A program made the position numbers and the translations under genes. A stretch of 64,000 nucleotides of DNA. Origin: Acidimicrobiales bacterium (lineage in GTDB: Bacteria; Actinomycetota; Acidimicrobiia; Acidimicrobiales; SHLQ01). The notes under the pieces were generated by a model that was not told the origin of the DNA, searched no databases, and worked only from the letters and a program-made list of their open reading frames with translations. The DNA lies in assembly GCA_020629635.1 (NCBI GenBank), contig JAHDCX010000008.1, forward strand, positions 124,001 to 188,000. Reading direction: 5' to 3'. Shown in pieces: positions 57,232 through 64,000 of this stretch. Position 1 is the stretch's first letter, and each line of letters starts with the position of its first letter.

Positions 57232-57888
57232 ATAGCTGACAAGTCCGAAGCCCGAGTGAATGACCGCATCCGAGCCCGAGAGGTGCTCCTGGTCGGACCC
57301 GAAGGCGAGAAGATGGGTGTGCGTCCCACGCCCGAAGCCCTCCGGATGGCCCGAGACATGGGTCTCGACCTCGTCGAAGTCGCCGCAAAGGCGAATCCGC
57401 CGGTGTGTCGAATCATGGACTACGGCAAGTTCAAGTACGAACAGTCCCAGAAGGACAAGGAATCCCGGAAGAAGGCGACGAACATCACCGTCAAGGAGAT
57501 GAAGTACCGGCCCAAGATCGGGCAGGGAGACTTCGACACCAAGACGAAGAAGGTCGTCAAGTTCCTCGGCGAGGGCTCGAAGGTGAAGGTCACGATCATG
57601 TTCCGTGGTCGAGAGATGCAGCACCCCGAGCTGGGTCGCCGAATTCTCGATGACGTCGCCGAAGAGGCATCGCACCTCGCAAACGTCGAGTTCGGACCGA
57701 ACACCGAGGGTCGAAACATGGTCATGGTTCTCGGACCCGACAAGAAGAAGCTGGCTGCACTCAAGAAAGCCGAAGAAGAAGCCCAAGCCGCCGAAGCCGC
57801 GGCCGCCGAACCAGACGAGGCCGTCGACACCGACGCCCCCGCCGAGCCGGAGGCTGCGGTTGATGCCGCGGCGGGCACCGACGACTGA
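57232..57888 (+). CDS. infC: translation initiation factor IF-3
   Basis: A 218-residue factor if started at ATA 57232 (IADKSEARVNDRIRAREVLL). A start at GTG 57256 would give 210 residues and cut into the conserved RVNDRIR segment seen in other IF3 proteins. Non-AUG starts (AUU, AUC, AUA) are normal for infC and are the basis of its self-control. The N-domain has LRMARDMGLDLVEVAAKANP; then CRIMDYGKFKYEQSQK and KITIMFRGRE-like VTIMFRGREMQHPELG. An unusual Ala/Glu-rich tail of about 40 residues ends the protein. First gene of infC-rpmI-rplT. Confidence 0.93.
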   Translation: MADKSEARVNDRIRAREVLLVGPEGEKMGVRPTPEALRMARDMGLDLVEVAAKANPPVCRIMDYGKFKYEQSQKDKESRKKATNITVKEMKYRPKIGQGDFDTKTKKVVKFLGEGSKVKVTIMFRGREMQHPELGRRILDDVAEEASHLANVEFGPNTEGRNMVMVLGPDKKKLAALKKAEEEAQAAEAAAAEPDEAVDTDAPAEPEAAVDAAAGTDD

Positions 57889-57902
57889 CACGGAGACAAT
57901 CC

Positions 57903-58100
57903 ATGCCAAAGATGAAGACCCACAGCGGCGCCGCCAAGCGCTTCAAGAAGAGCGGTAGCGGCAAGCTTCGCCGCGAGAAGCAGGGCCGCAACCACATGCT
58001 CGAGAAGAAGAGCACGAAGCACAAGGCCCGGTTCCACGGCTCGGTCGACGTCGCCAAGGGCGACCAGAAGCTCGTCGAGAAGATGCTCGGCGAGCGCTGA
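57903..58100 (+). CDS. rpmI: 50S ribosomal protein L35
   Basis: 65 residues: MPKMKTHSGAAKRFKKSGSG and a basic tail, as in all L35 proteins. Follows infC by 14 bp. Confidence 0.97.
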   Translation: MPKMKTHSGAAKRFKKSGSGKLRREKQGRNHMLEKKSTKHKARFHGSVDVAKGDQKLVEKMLGER

Positions 58101-58121
58101 GCCAGAGGAAGGAGAAACGTC

Positions 58122-58493
58122 ATGGCACGAGTCAAACGAGCGGTCAACGGCCGCAAGAGCCGGAAGGCCACGCTGAAGAAGGCCAAGGGCTACTACGGCA
58201 ACAAGAGCCGGTCCTTCCGGGCCGCCAACGAACAGGTGATGCACTCGGGCAACTACGCCTTCCGTGATCGCCGGGCCCGCAAGGGCGAGATGCGCCGCCT
58301 CTGGGTGCAGCGGATCAACGCCGCCTGCCGCCAGAACGGCACGACCTACTCGAAGTTCATCCACGGCCTGAAGGAGGCCGGCATCGAGGTGGATCGCAAG
58401 ATCCTCGCCGACATGGCGATGCACGATGCCGACTCGTTCGCGGCGTTGGTCGAGGCGTCGAACGCCGCAGCCAAAGAGGGTGCTGCGGCCTGA
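58122..58493 (+). CDS. rplT: 50S ribosomal protein L20
   Basis: 123 residues: [40 protein letters not shown] and [20 protein letters not shown]. The ATG follows AGGAAGGAGAA. Its stop overlaps the CTG proposed as the start of the next gene. Confidence 0.97.
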   Translation: MARVKRAVNGRKSRKATLKKAKGYYGNKSRSFRAANEQVMHSGNYAFRDRRARKGEMRRLWVQRINAACRQNGTTYSKFIHGLKEAGIEVDRKILADMAMHDADSFAALVEASNAAAKEGAAA

Positions 58494-59287
58494 TCGAGCC
58501 GCTTTCGCCCCGTAATCCACGGATCGCCGACGTCCGGCGTCTGCTCCGCCAACCAGCGGAGCGGCGCCGGACGTCGCGCGTCGTGATCGAAACGCCGAAG
58601 CTGATCGTCGAGGCGTTCGAGGACGGTGTCGAGGTCGAGCACGTCATCGTGCCGGCTGGACGCCACGTAGACGCGTCGCTGCTCAACGCTGCCGAAGCTT
58701 CGCGTACGACAGTGTTCGAGCTCGAGGATGCGGCCTTCGACAAGCTGGCGGACTCGAAGAACCCTCAGGCAGGTATTGCCGTCGCCGCAGCTCCACCGAT
58801 CACCTTCGACGAACGGTTCGACACCGATGGCACGATCCTCGTGCTGTTCGACGTCGCCGACCCGGGCAATGTCGGCACGATCCTCCGAACGGCTGAGGCC
58901 TCAGGAGTGACTGGCGTTGTCGTCGTCGGGGGTGCGGATGTTCTCGGGCCCAAGGTCATTCGGGCGGCCGCCGGATCACTCCATCGAGTGCCGATCGGAA
59001 GGTTCGAACCGGATGAGCCGGTGCTCGCCACGCTGGGCAGCTGGAAGTACCGAACGCTGGCAACCGTGCTCGACGGCAGACCTCACGATGAGATCAGTGT
59101 CGAGGGCAACATTTGTGACGCCATCCTGTTCGGCTCGGAAGCACACGGGCTCCCGCCCGACGTCGTCGAGCACGCCGACGTTCGCATCAGCATTCCGATG
59201 TCGGGCCGCGTCGAATCGTTGAACGTCGCCACCGCGGCCGCAGTCCTCGCTTTCGATATGCGCCGCCGACACGGTGGTGGATCATGA
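58490..59287 (+). CDS. SpoU-family rRNA 2'-O-methyltransferase
   Basis: A 265-residue protein if started at CTG 58490 (overlapping the rplT stop as CTGA, with AGAGGG 10 nt upstream). The first ATG/GTG in frame is GTG 58583, but the 30 residues before it ([20 protein letters not shown]) match the normal SpoU N-terminal substrate-binding part. The knot domain has [30 protein letters not shown] and [20 protein letters not shown]. It methylates a ribose in rRNA or tRNA using SAM; the usual neighbour of rplT. Confidence 0.9.
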   Translation: MIEPLSPRNPRIADVRRLLRQPAERRRTSRVVIETPKLIVEAFEDGVEVEHVIVPAGRHVDASLLNAAEASRTTVFELEDAAFDKLADSKNPQAGIAVAAAPPITFDERFDTDGTILVLFDVADPGNVGTILRTAEASGVTGVVVVGGADVLGPKVIRAAAGSLHRVPIGRFEPDEPVLATLGSWKYRTLATVLDGRPHDEISVEGNICDAILFGSEAHGLPPDVVEHADVRISIPMSGRVESLNVATAAAVLAFDMRRRHGGGS

Positions 59288-60027
59288 TGGAAGACTTCGC
59301 GTGCGTCCGGTTCTCGGCGCTGGCCGGTGGCCGGATGCTCGAGCGAGATGTCTACACGTTGGGCTCGGGCCCGGTGGTCCTCGTCATACAGGAACTCCCC
59401 GGCATCGAGGTCGAGACCGTTCGCTTCGCCCGCAGGCTTGTCGAGCGTGGCTTCACCGTGGTGCTCCCGCACCTCGTCGGCCCGTTGGGCAAGAACACCA
59501 CCAACGCCAATTTGCTTCAGGTCATCTGCGTCCGTCGGGAGTTCCGGATCTTCGCTCGCGGGGAGGCGAGTCCTGTCGTGGACTGGCTGAAGGCGTTGTG
59601 TCGCCGGCTTCGAGACGACCACGGCGGCAACCGAATCGGCGTGGTCGGCATGTGTCTCACGGGCAACTTCGCGATCTCGTTGATGGCTGATGACGCGGTC
59701 TTCGCTGCAGTGTCGTCACAACCGTCGCTACCGATCCTTGGGGAGGATCATCTGCACATGGCTTCAGAGGAGGTCGTCGCGATTCGCCGAAAGCTCGACG
59801 AGGTCGGCCCGATGAAGGCCTATCGCTTCGAGGGCGACCGCCTGTGCAGCGCCCGTCGGTTCGACGCAATCGACGCCGCCTTCAATGACGACGGCGGTCA
59901 ACGCATCGAGATGAACACCCTGCCCGGGAACGGGCATGCGGTTTTCACGCACGACTTCGTCGATGAGGCCGGCCACCCGACACGAGAGGCATTGGACGAG
60001 GTCGCCGCCTACCTCCACGCCCGCTGA
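59284..60027 (+). CDS. dienelactone-hydrolase family protein
   Basis: A 247-residue alpha/beta-hydrolase of the DLH type with a cysteine nucleophile in GVVGMCLTGNFA and the catalytic His in GNGHAVFTHD. The N-terminus has VVLVIQELPGIEVETVRFA (the Glu of this motif binds the active site in DLH). Its start overlaps the methyltransferase stop by 4 bp. Substrate unknown. Confidence 0.88.
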   Translation: MMEDFACVRFSALAGGRMLERDVYTLGSGPVVLVIQELPGIEVETVRFARRLVERGFTVVLPHLVGPLGKNTTNANLLQVICVRREFRIFARGEASPVVDWLKALCRRLRDDHGGNRIGVVGMCLTGNFAISLMADDAVFAAVSSQPSLPILGEDHLHMASEEVVAIRRKLDEVGPMKAYRFEGDRLCSARRFDAIDAAFNDDGGQRIEMNTLPGNGHAVFTHDFVDEAGHPTREALDEVAAYLHAR

Positions 60028-60041
60028 TCGGCGGGCGGCGT

Positions 60042-62420
60042 TTACGCGGCGTCGGGTATCTCACGGTCGGTTGTGTCGACGAGGAGCCAGGTCTCTCCGA
60101 ACGCGCGCGGGTCGACGGGAGCCCCGAAGTGGAACCCTTGGAAGCGGGCGATGTCGAGCTTGCGGAGCAGCTCGTACTGTTCGGCGGTCTCGATACCTTC
60201 GACGGTGACGTCCAAGTCGAGCATCCGGCACTGCATGATCAACCCGCTCAACAGTTCGTAGGTGGCGGAGTCATGGCGGTCGGCGGGAACCCATCGTCGA
60301 TCGATCTTCGCGACGTCTGCACTGATGTCGACCAGCCGCTCGAGGTTCGAGTACTGACAACCCACGTCGTCGATTGCCACCCGAATGCCGGCGTGGCGAA
60401 GACGGTGGATCAAGCCATGATCGACTTCGTGAGCCGTCTCGGGCACCTCCACGACAAGATCCGTTGGCACGAGGCCCGTCGCATCGAGGACGCGACCAAT
60501 GTCGTCGGCAAGTTCTCGGTTGGCCATCGCTGCTGCACCGAAGTTCGCCGAGAGATAGAAGTCCGGTGCCAGCCGGTCTTCCCGTCGCCAGTGGGCGACC
60601 GAGGTGGCAGCCTTGTGAAGAACGCGCAGGTCGAGCGCGTACGCCAGCTCACTCGCACCGATTCCGGGCAAGAACGATGCCGGACTCTCGAGCGAGCCGT
60701 CCTCGTTGCGGAGGCGGACGAGCGCCTCGGCCCCCGACAGGCGAGGCGGGCTCTGGCCGTTCGTGGAGACGAACGGCTGCAGGTAGGCCTCGATCCGGTC
60801 GTCGCGGAGCGCACTCTCGACCATTTTCAGTGCCTTGCTCGACAGGCGTGGCGAACGCCCGTCGCGTTGTCGTTTCATCTGATACATCGAGGCATCTGCA
60901 GAGGACATGACGTCGTCGATCGTCGGCCCGTCGCTCCGGCCGGCAATTCCTCGGCTGACGCCGACTCGATGTTCGCCGGCTTCAGTCGTGAACGCCCGGT
61001 CGAATTGCTCGTCGATCAGCTCGGCGATTGAGCCGGCGTCAGTCGCCCCGACCCCCGGACAGACCACGACGAACTCGTCGCCGCCCCACCGGCCGAGGTG
61101 CGTGTGGGGCTCGGTCGTTTCGAGCGCCTGCTGGATGCGTGCGGCGACCAGTCGAAGCACATCGTCGCCGATTCCATGCCCGTAGGTGTCGTTGATCTCC
61201 TTGAAGCCGTCGAGGTCGAGGAAGACGACGGCGTAGTCGTCGTCGGCCTCGTGGAGCTCTTCGAGCAGGGCGGTGGTCCGGTGGCGGTTCATCAATCCGG
61301 TGAGGATGTCGGTCTCGGCGCGGACCCGCAGTCGGGCTTCCGCGGCTTCGCGTCGCTTGATGTCTTCGTCGAGATCGAGGGCGAGGCGATCCATGCTCTC
61401 CGACATCCGGCCGATCTCGTCGGATCTCGAGTCCTCGATCAGCTGATTGAAGTTGCCGGACGCGAGCTCTTCCGCCGCATCGGCTGCCCGGGCCAGCCGA
61501 CTCCCGATCGGACGAACGAGCGCAAACCACCCGATGAGCATCAAGCCGGCCACGACAAGACCCGTGATCGATGCTGTTCGCCGGACAGTGTCGAGCAGCG
61601 CAAAGATCTCGGCCTCGTCCATCTTCACGGCGACACCCCAGTCCGCCTCGGGGACAGTCGACCAGGCAGTCAGGGTGTCGACCCCGCGATAGTCCGTCGC
61701 ACTCACCATTCGAAGGTCTGAAAGGTCACCGCAGTTGCGGGCGAACGCGCCGTCCAGGGCCGAGAACGCGGCAGATCGATCGAAGCGAAGATTGGTGAGC
61801 AGTTCGCAACTACCGTCTGCCCGCAGTTGATAGACGAAGGCTTCGCTGGTTTCCGCGTACTCTTCGAAGCGTTCGCTGAGGCCGACGACTGGTCGGAGCT
61901 CGATCTCGACACGGAGCGCTCCGAGAACCTCGCCCACGTCCGAGACAATCGGTGCGGCCATCGCGATCCCCGACGTCGACGAGGAGTTCCCAACGATGGT
62001 CTTGCGGTCTTCCATGGCGTGACCGGTGATCGCGTCTGCCGCCTCGTTGGTGGGCCCGACCGTGACGAGCAATGCACCGCTTCGGTCGTACAGCCTCATG
62101 GCGTTGACCGTCTGTCCAGCGGACTGCGTTCGGGCGAGAAGTGTCTGCAGGGCGGAGGCGCGGCGAAGGGCGTCCGAGTCGTCGTCGAATGTCGCGTGGA
62201 GAGCCTCGTCGGCCGCAATCCGTTCGATGGCGGCGCGTTGCGCGTCGATCTCCGCCGACAGGCGGTTGCGCTCGAGCAGGACGAGCTGACCGAGCGAGTC
62301 CTCCGCCGAGGTACGCAGCTGTGTCTCCGTCAGCTGCACGAGAACTGAACCGGAGATCACCAGGGCCAATCCCATCAGGAGCAGCCAAAACGCAACGCGA
62401 CCACGAACACCAAGGTCCAT
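60042..62420 (-). CDS. membrane GGDEF-EAL cyclic-di-GMP enzyme with extracellular sensor
   Basis: A 792-residue protein. TM1 (about 10-30), an extracytoplasmic sensor region of dCACHE-like size (about 35-265), TM2 (about 270-290) and a HAMP segment (LARAADAAEELASGNFNQL) come first. The GGDEF domain follows with intact RWGGDEFVVV, so diguanylate cyclase activity is possible. The EAL domain has AEALVRL, AIDDVGCQYSNLERL, VAKIDRRWVP and VEGIETAEQYELL, so phosphodiesterase activity is also possible. An upstream ATG (62528) would add 36 basic residues; MDLGVRGR is preferred. Divergent from a solute-binding protein. Confidence 0.9.
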   Translation of the reverse strand: MDLGVRGRVAFWLLLMGLALVISGSVLVQLTETQLRTSAEDSLGQLVLLERNRLSAEIDAQRAAIERIAADEALHATFDDDSDALRRASALQTLLARTQSAGQTVNAMRLYDRSGALLVTVGPTNEAADAITGHAMEDRKTIVGNSSSTSGIAMAAPIVSDVGEVLGALRVEIELRPVVGLSERFEEYAETSEAFVYQLRADGSCELLTNLRFDRSAAFSALDGAFARNCGDLSDLRMVSATDYRGVDTLTAWSTVPEADWGVAVKMDEAEIFALLDTVRRTASITGLVVAGLMLIGWFALVRPIGSRLARAADAAEELASGNFNQLIEDSRSDEIGRMSESMDRLALDLDEDIKRREAAEARLRVRAETDILTGLMNRHRTTALLEELHEADDDYAVVFLDLDGFKEINDTYGHGIGDDVLRLVAARIQQALETTEPHTHLGRWGGDEFVVVCPGVGATDAGSIAELIDEQFDRAFTTEAGEHRVGVSRGIAGRSDGPTIDDVMSSADASMYQMKRQRDGRSPRLSSKALKMVESALRDDRIEAYLQPFVSTNGQSPPRLSGAEALVRLRNEDGSLESPASFLPGIGASELAYALDLRVLHKAATSVAHWRREDRLAPDFYLSANFGAAAMANRELADDIGRVLDATGLVPTDLVVEVPETAHEVDHGLIHRLRHAGIRVAIDDVGCQYSNLERLVDISADVAKIDRRWVPADRHDSATYELLSGLIMQCRMLDLDVTVEGIETAEQYELLRKLDIARFQGFHFGAPVDPRAFGETWLLVDTTDREIPDAA

Positions 62421-62462
62421 GACAGTCAATCGACCAATTCGCCGGCCCCTTGACCAGAGGAA

Positions 62463-62510
62463 CTTGCCCCGACGTTGGGTGAAAGTACCCAACGGTCGGA
62501 ACCGGGCAAG
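62463..62510. promoter_or_regulatory. 48-bp palindrome between the GGDEF-EAL and solute-binding genes
   Basis: Inner repeat CGTTGGGT-GAAAGT-ACCCAACG (62473-62494) is a perfect 8-bp stem. Outer arms CTTGCCC (62463) and GGGCAAG (62504-62510) extend it. It could be a shared operator or a leader hairpin of the solute-binding gene. Confidence 0.5.
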
Positions 62511-62548
62511 GGCCAGCTGAACTCTCACATCAACATGCCGATTGGCTC

Positions 62549-63883
62549 ATGATGAGACAGCAAGACCTCGCTCCTCGGCGATGTACGCGGCGGTTCGCGT
62601 TGAAGGGTTTGGGTGCGGCCACAGCGCTGGGTCTCACCGGCGCGCTCAACTCGTGCGCCGAGCAACCCGAGTCCCTCGCAATGGTGGACGACCTCGATGG
62701 GGCAGCGCTCGAGGGTTCGCTTCGGGGCGAGCTCATCCCGGAGTTTGATGAACTCACGCTCCGCCTGGTCGACGAGTGGCAGTCGCAGAGGAACGCATCG
62801 CTCGACGTCGAGATCAGCCTCGACTGGAAGGCTGCCGCGCTGCAGATCGCGGAGCGCCGGCAAGGCGCGGACATCGTCGAGGTCCACAACAACCAGCCTC
62901 ATGTGCTGAGCGACCGGCTGGTAGACGTGTCCGAGCTGGCCGAATGGGTCGGCGAGTCGATGGGCGGCTGGACGTCCGTCGCTCGCGATACGTGTGTCGT
63001 CGATGGCATCTGGCGAGCCGTGCCGTGGTCGGCAACTCGGCACTGTCTCGTGATCCGTGCCGACGCGCTCGACGCGGTGAGCCCGGCGGTACCGGACTCC
63101 TACGAGGATCTGCTCGAGGTGGCCGAGTCGTTGCACGATGCGGGCCTGCCGCCGGTCGGTCTGACCATGTCCGATGTCGGCCCGAGCGACTCCTCCGCGC
63201 TCGCATACAGCATGGTCTGGGCCTTTGGTGGACAGGAGCTGTCCGAGAACGGTCGCGTCGCGATCGACAGCGCACACACGCTCGCCGCACTCACGTACTT
63301 CAAAGATCTGTCGAGGGTGAATGCGGATGGCGCGTTGTCCTGGGGGCATCCGGACAACAACGCTGCGTTCCTGGCAGGTCGGATCTCGGTGACCCAGAAT
63401 CCGTCGTCGATCTACGTCAAAGCGCTCGACGAAGATGTGGCCCTCGCTCGGGAGATGCGACACGTCCCACTGCCTCAAGGACCCGCGGGTCGCTTCCAGC
63501 TGCCCGAGATCAACAGTCTCGGGATCTTTCGCCACTCACCCGACGCAGAAGCGGCGAGCGACTTCATCGAGTTCGTTATGCGGCGATCGGTTCTGATCGA
63601 TCGCGCCGAAAAGTCCCTGGCGTTTCACGCCCCCCTCGTGATCGGCCTCGATGACGACCCCCAGATGCCATGGCGGACCGACCTCAACCTCGCCGGATTG
63701 TCGTCGGGCTCGGCCGAGGGTCGGATGCCGGGCTGGCCACTACCTCCCAGCCTCGAAGCGGGCCTCGTCTATCAGAACGCCTCGATCGTCAACATGTTCA
63801 ATGCGGTCGGGAGCGGGCTGATGACCCCGAGAGAGGCGCTCGCCACCGGGGCCGAGGAGCTTCGACGCGTCTACGAGACCTGA
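62549..63883 (+). CDS. Tat-exported extracellular solute-binding lipoprotein
   Basis: A 444-residue family-1 solute-binding protein. The N-terminus has a twin-arginine motif (TRRFALKGLG) and a lipobox ending LNSC (Cys 36), so it is probably a Tat lipoprotein. The mature part resembles sugar-binding proteins (LLEVAESLHDAGLPPVGLTM, AAFLAGRISVTQNPSS, FIEFVMRRSVLIDRAEKS). No ABC permease or ATPase is adjacent. Its divergent neighbour is a GGDEF-EAL sensor, so it may present a ligand to that sensor rather than feed a transporter; this is inference. Confidence 0.87.
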   Translation: MMRQQDLAPRRCTRRFALKGLGAATALGLTGALNSCAEQPESLAMVDDLDGAALEGSLRGELIPEFDELTLRLVDEWQSQRNASLDVEISLDWKAAALQIAERRQGADIVEVHNNQPHVLSDRLVDVSELAEWVGESMGGWTSVARDTCVVDGIWRAVPWSATRHCLVIRADALDAVSPAVPDSYEDLLEVAESLHDAGLPPVGLTMSDVGPSDSSALAYSMVWAFGGQELSENGRVAIDSAHTLAALTYFKDLSRVNADGALSWGHPDNNAAFLAGRISVTQNPSSIYVKALDEDVALAREMRHVPLPQGPAGRFQLPEINSLGIFRHSPDAEAASDFIEFVMRRSVLIDRAEKSLAFHAPLVIGLDDDPQMPWRTDLNLAGLSSGSAEGRMPGWPLPPSLEAGLVYQNASIVNMFNAVGSGLMTPREALATGAEELRRVYET

Positions 63884-63970
63884 CACAAAACGCCGCCTCG
63901 TGACTGTGGATTCTTCGAGTTCGCTCGTCCGATGCGAGTCGCGCTGCGCTGTGCACGGCAGACTGGGCGG

Positions 63971-64000
63971 ATGGATGTCCAGCAACTGATCGACGAGGCC
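63971..64000 (+). CDS. start of an unidentified gene cut by the window edge
   Basis: ATG followed by ten open codons (MDVQQLIDEA) to the end of the window, with a weak GGGCGG 1 nt before the start. Too short to identify. The 87 bp before it hold nothing recognisable. Confidence 0.25.
   Translation, partial: MDVQQLIDEA

Noticed and set aside
58100-58122. Attenuator between rpmI and rplT
   Set aside because: Only 21 bp, containing the rplT SD; no stem-loop.
1-64000. CRISPR arrays, tRNA and rRNA genes
   Set aside because: Looked for regularly spaced repeats, cloverleaf-like TTCGA arms and rRNA landmarks; none found.

Overview
This is a high-GC actinobacterial chromosome segment. The best guess is the Acidimicrobiia/Ilumatobacter group. 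That rests on the ruvCAB, queA-tgt, yajC-secD-secF and infC-rpmI-rplT gene orders, the many acyl-CoA dehydrogenases, a 3Fe-4S ferredoxin, DUF222-HNH and DUF1844 proteins, and ten or more genes with a TANNNT box only 6-8 nt before the start codon (probable leaderless transcripts). No rRNA, tRNA, CRISPR array, prophage or complete insertion sequence was recognised. There is no gene-free stretch longer than 300 bases.

Layout. 1-11.3 kb is a signalling and export region. It holds the end of an ABC-2 transporter with a NarL-type two-component pair (+), then a lipoprotein / peptidoglycan-binding adaptor / ABC ATPase / MacB-like permease operon (-) beside an OmpR-type two-component pair. Two broken genes (a PPOX/F420-type oxidase and a DUF899 protein) lie at its edges. 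11.4-38.6 kb is a lipid and acyl-CoA catabolism island: two enoyl-CoA hydratase-like proteins, four acyl-CoA dehydrogenases, two acyl-CoA synthetases, a thiolase-like protein, a TauD-type dioxygenase, a quinone oxidoreductase, a ferredoxin, an FAD oxidoreductase and isocitrate lyase. Together these suggest growth on fatty acids or related substrates with the glyoxylate shunt. 34.1-35.9 kb is a 1.8-kb block of two unrecognised genes bounded by inverted copies of a REP-like repeat. The same repeat forms an 84-bp palindrome at 14.7 kb.

38.6-46.6 kb carries a VOC protein, a DUF222-HNH endonuclease, a SNF2 helicase with a SWIM partner, a stand-alone maltokinase-cap protein, a thioesterase and a small membrane protein. 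46.7-60 kb is core housekeeping: ruvC-ruvA-ruvB, queA-tgt, yajC-secD-secF, hisG, infC-rpmI-rplT, an SpoU methyltransferase and a dienelactone-hydrolase-like protein. A second REP-like family marks both sides of the ruv-queA block. 60-64 kb has a membrane GGDEF-EAL protein divergent from a Tat-exported solute-binding lipoprotein, with a long palindrome between them.

Points most worth a second look: the REP-bounded cassette and its possible contribution of a -35 box to the next gene; a 55-residue CxxC protein upstream of aceA; a tRNA-guanine transglycosylase without its zinc cysteines; an LtrA-UBP zinc-finger fusion; a stand-alone GyrB-like ATPase domain that has lost its ATP/Mg asparagine; and probable non-AUG starts for infC (AUA) and the SpoU methyltransferase (CUG). 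All family calls come from reading motifs by eye; no database search was run.
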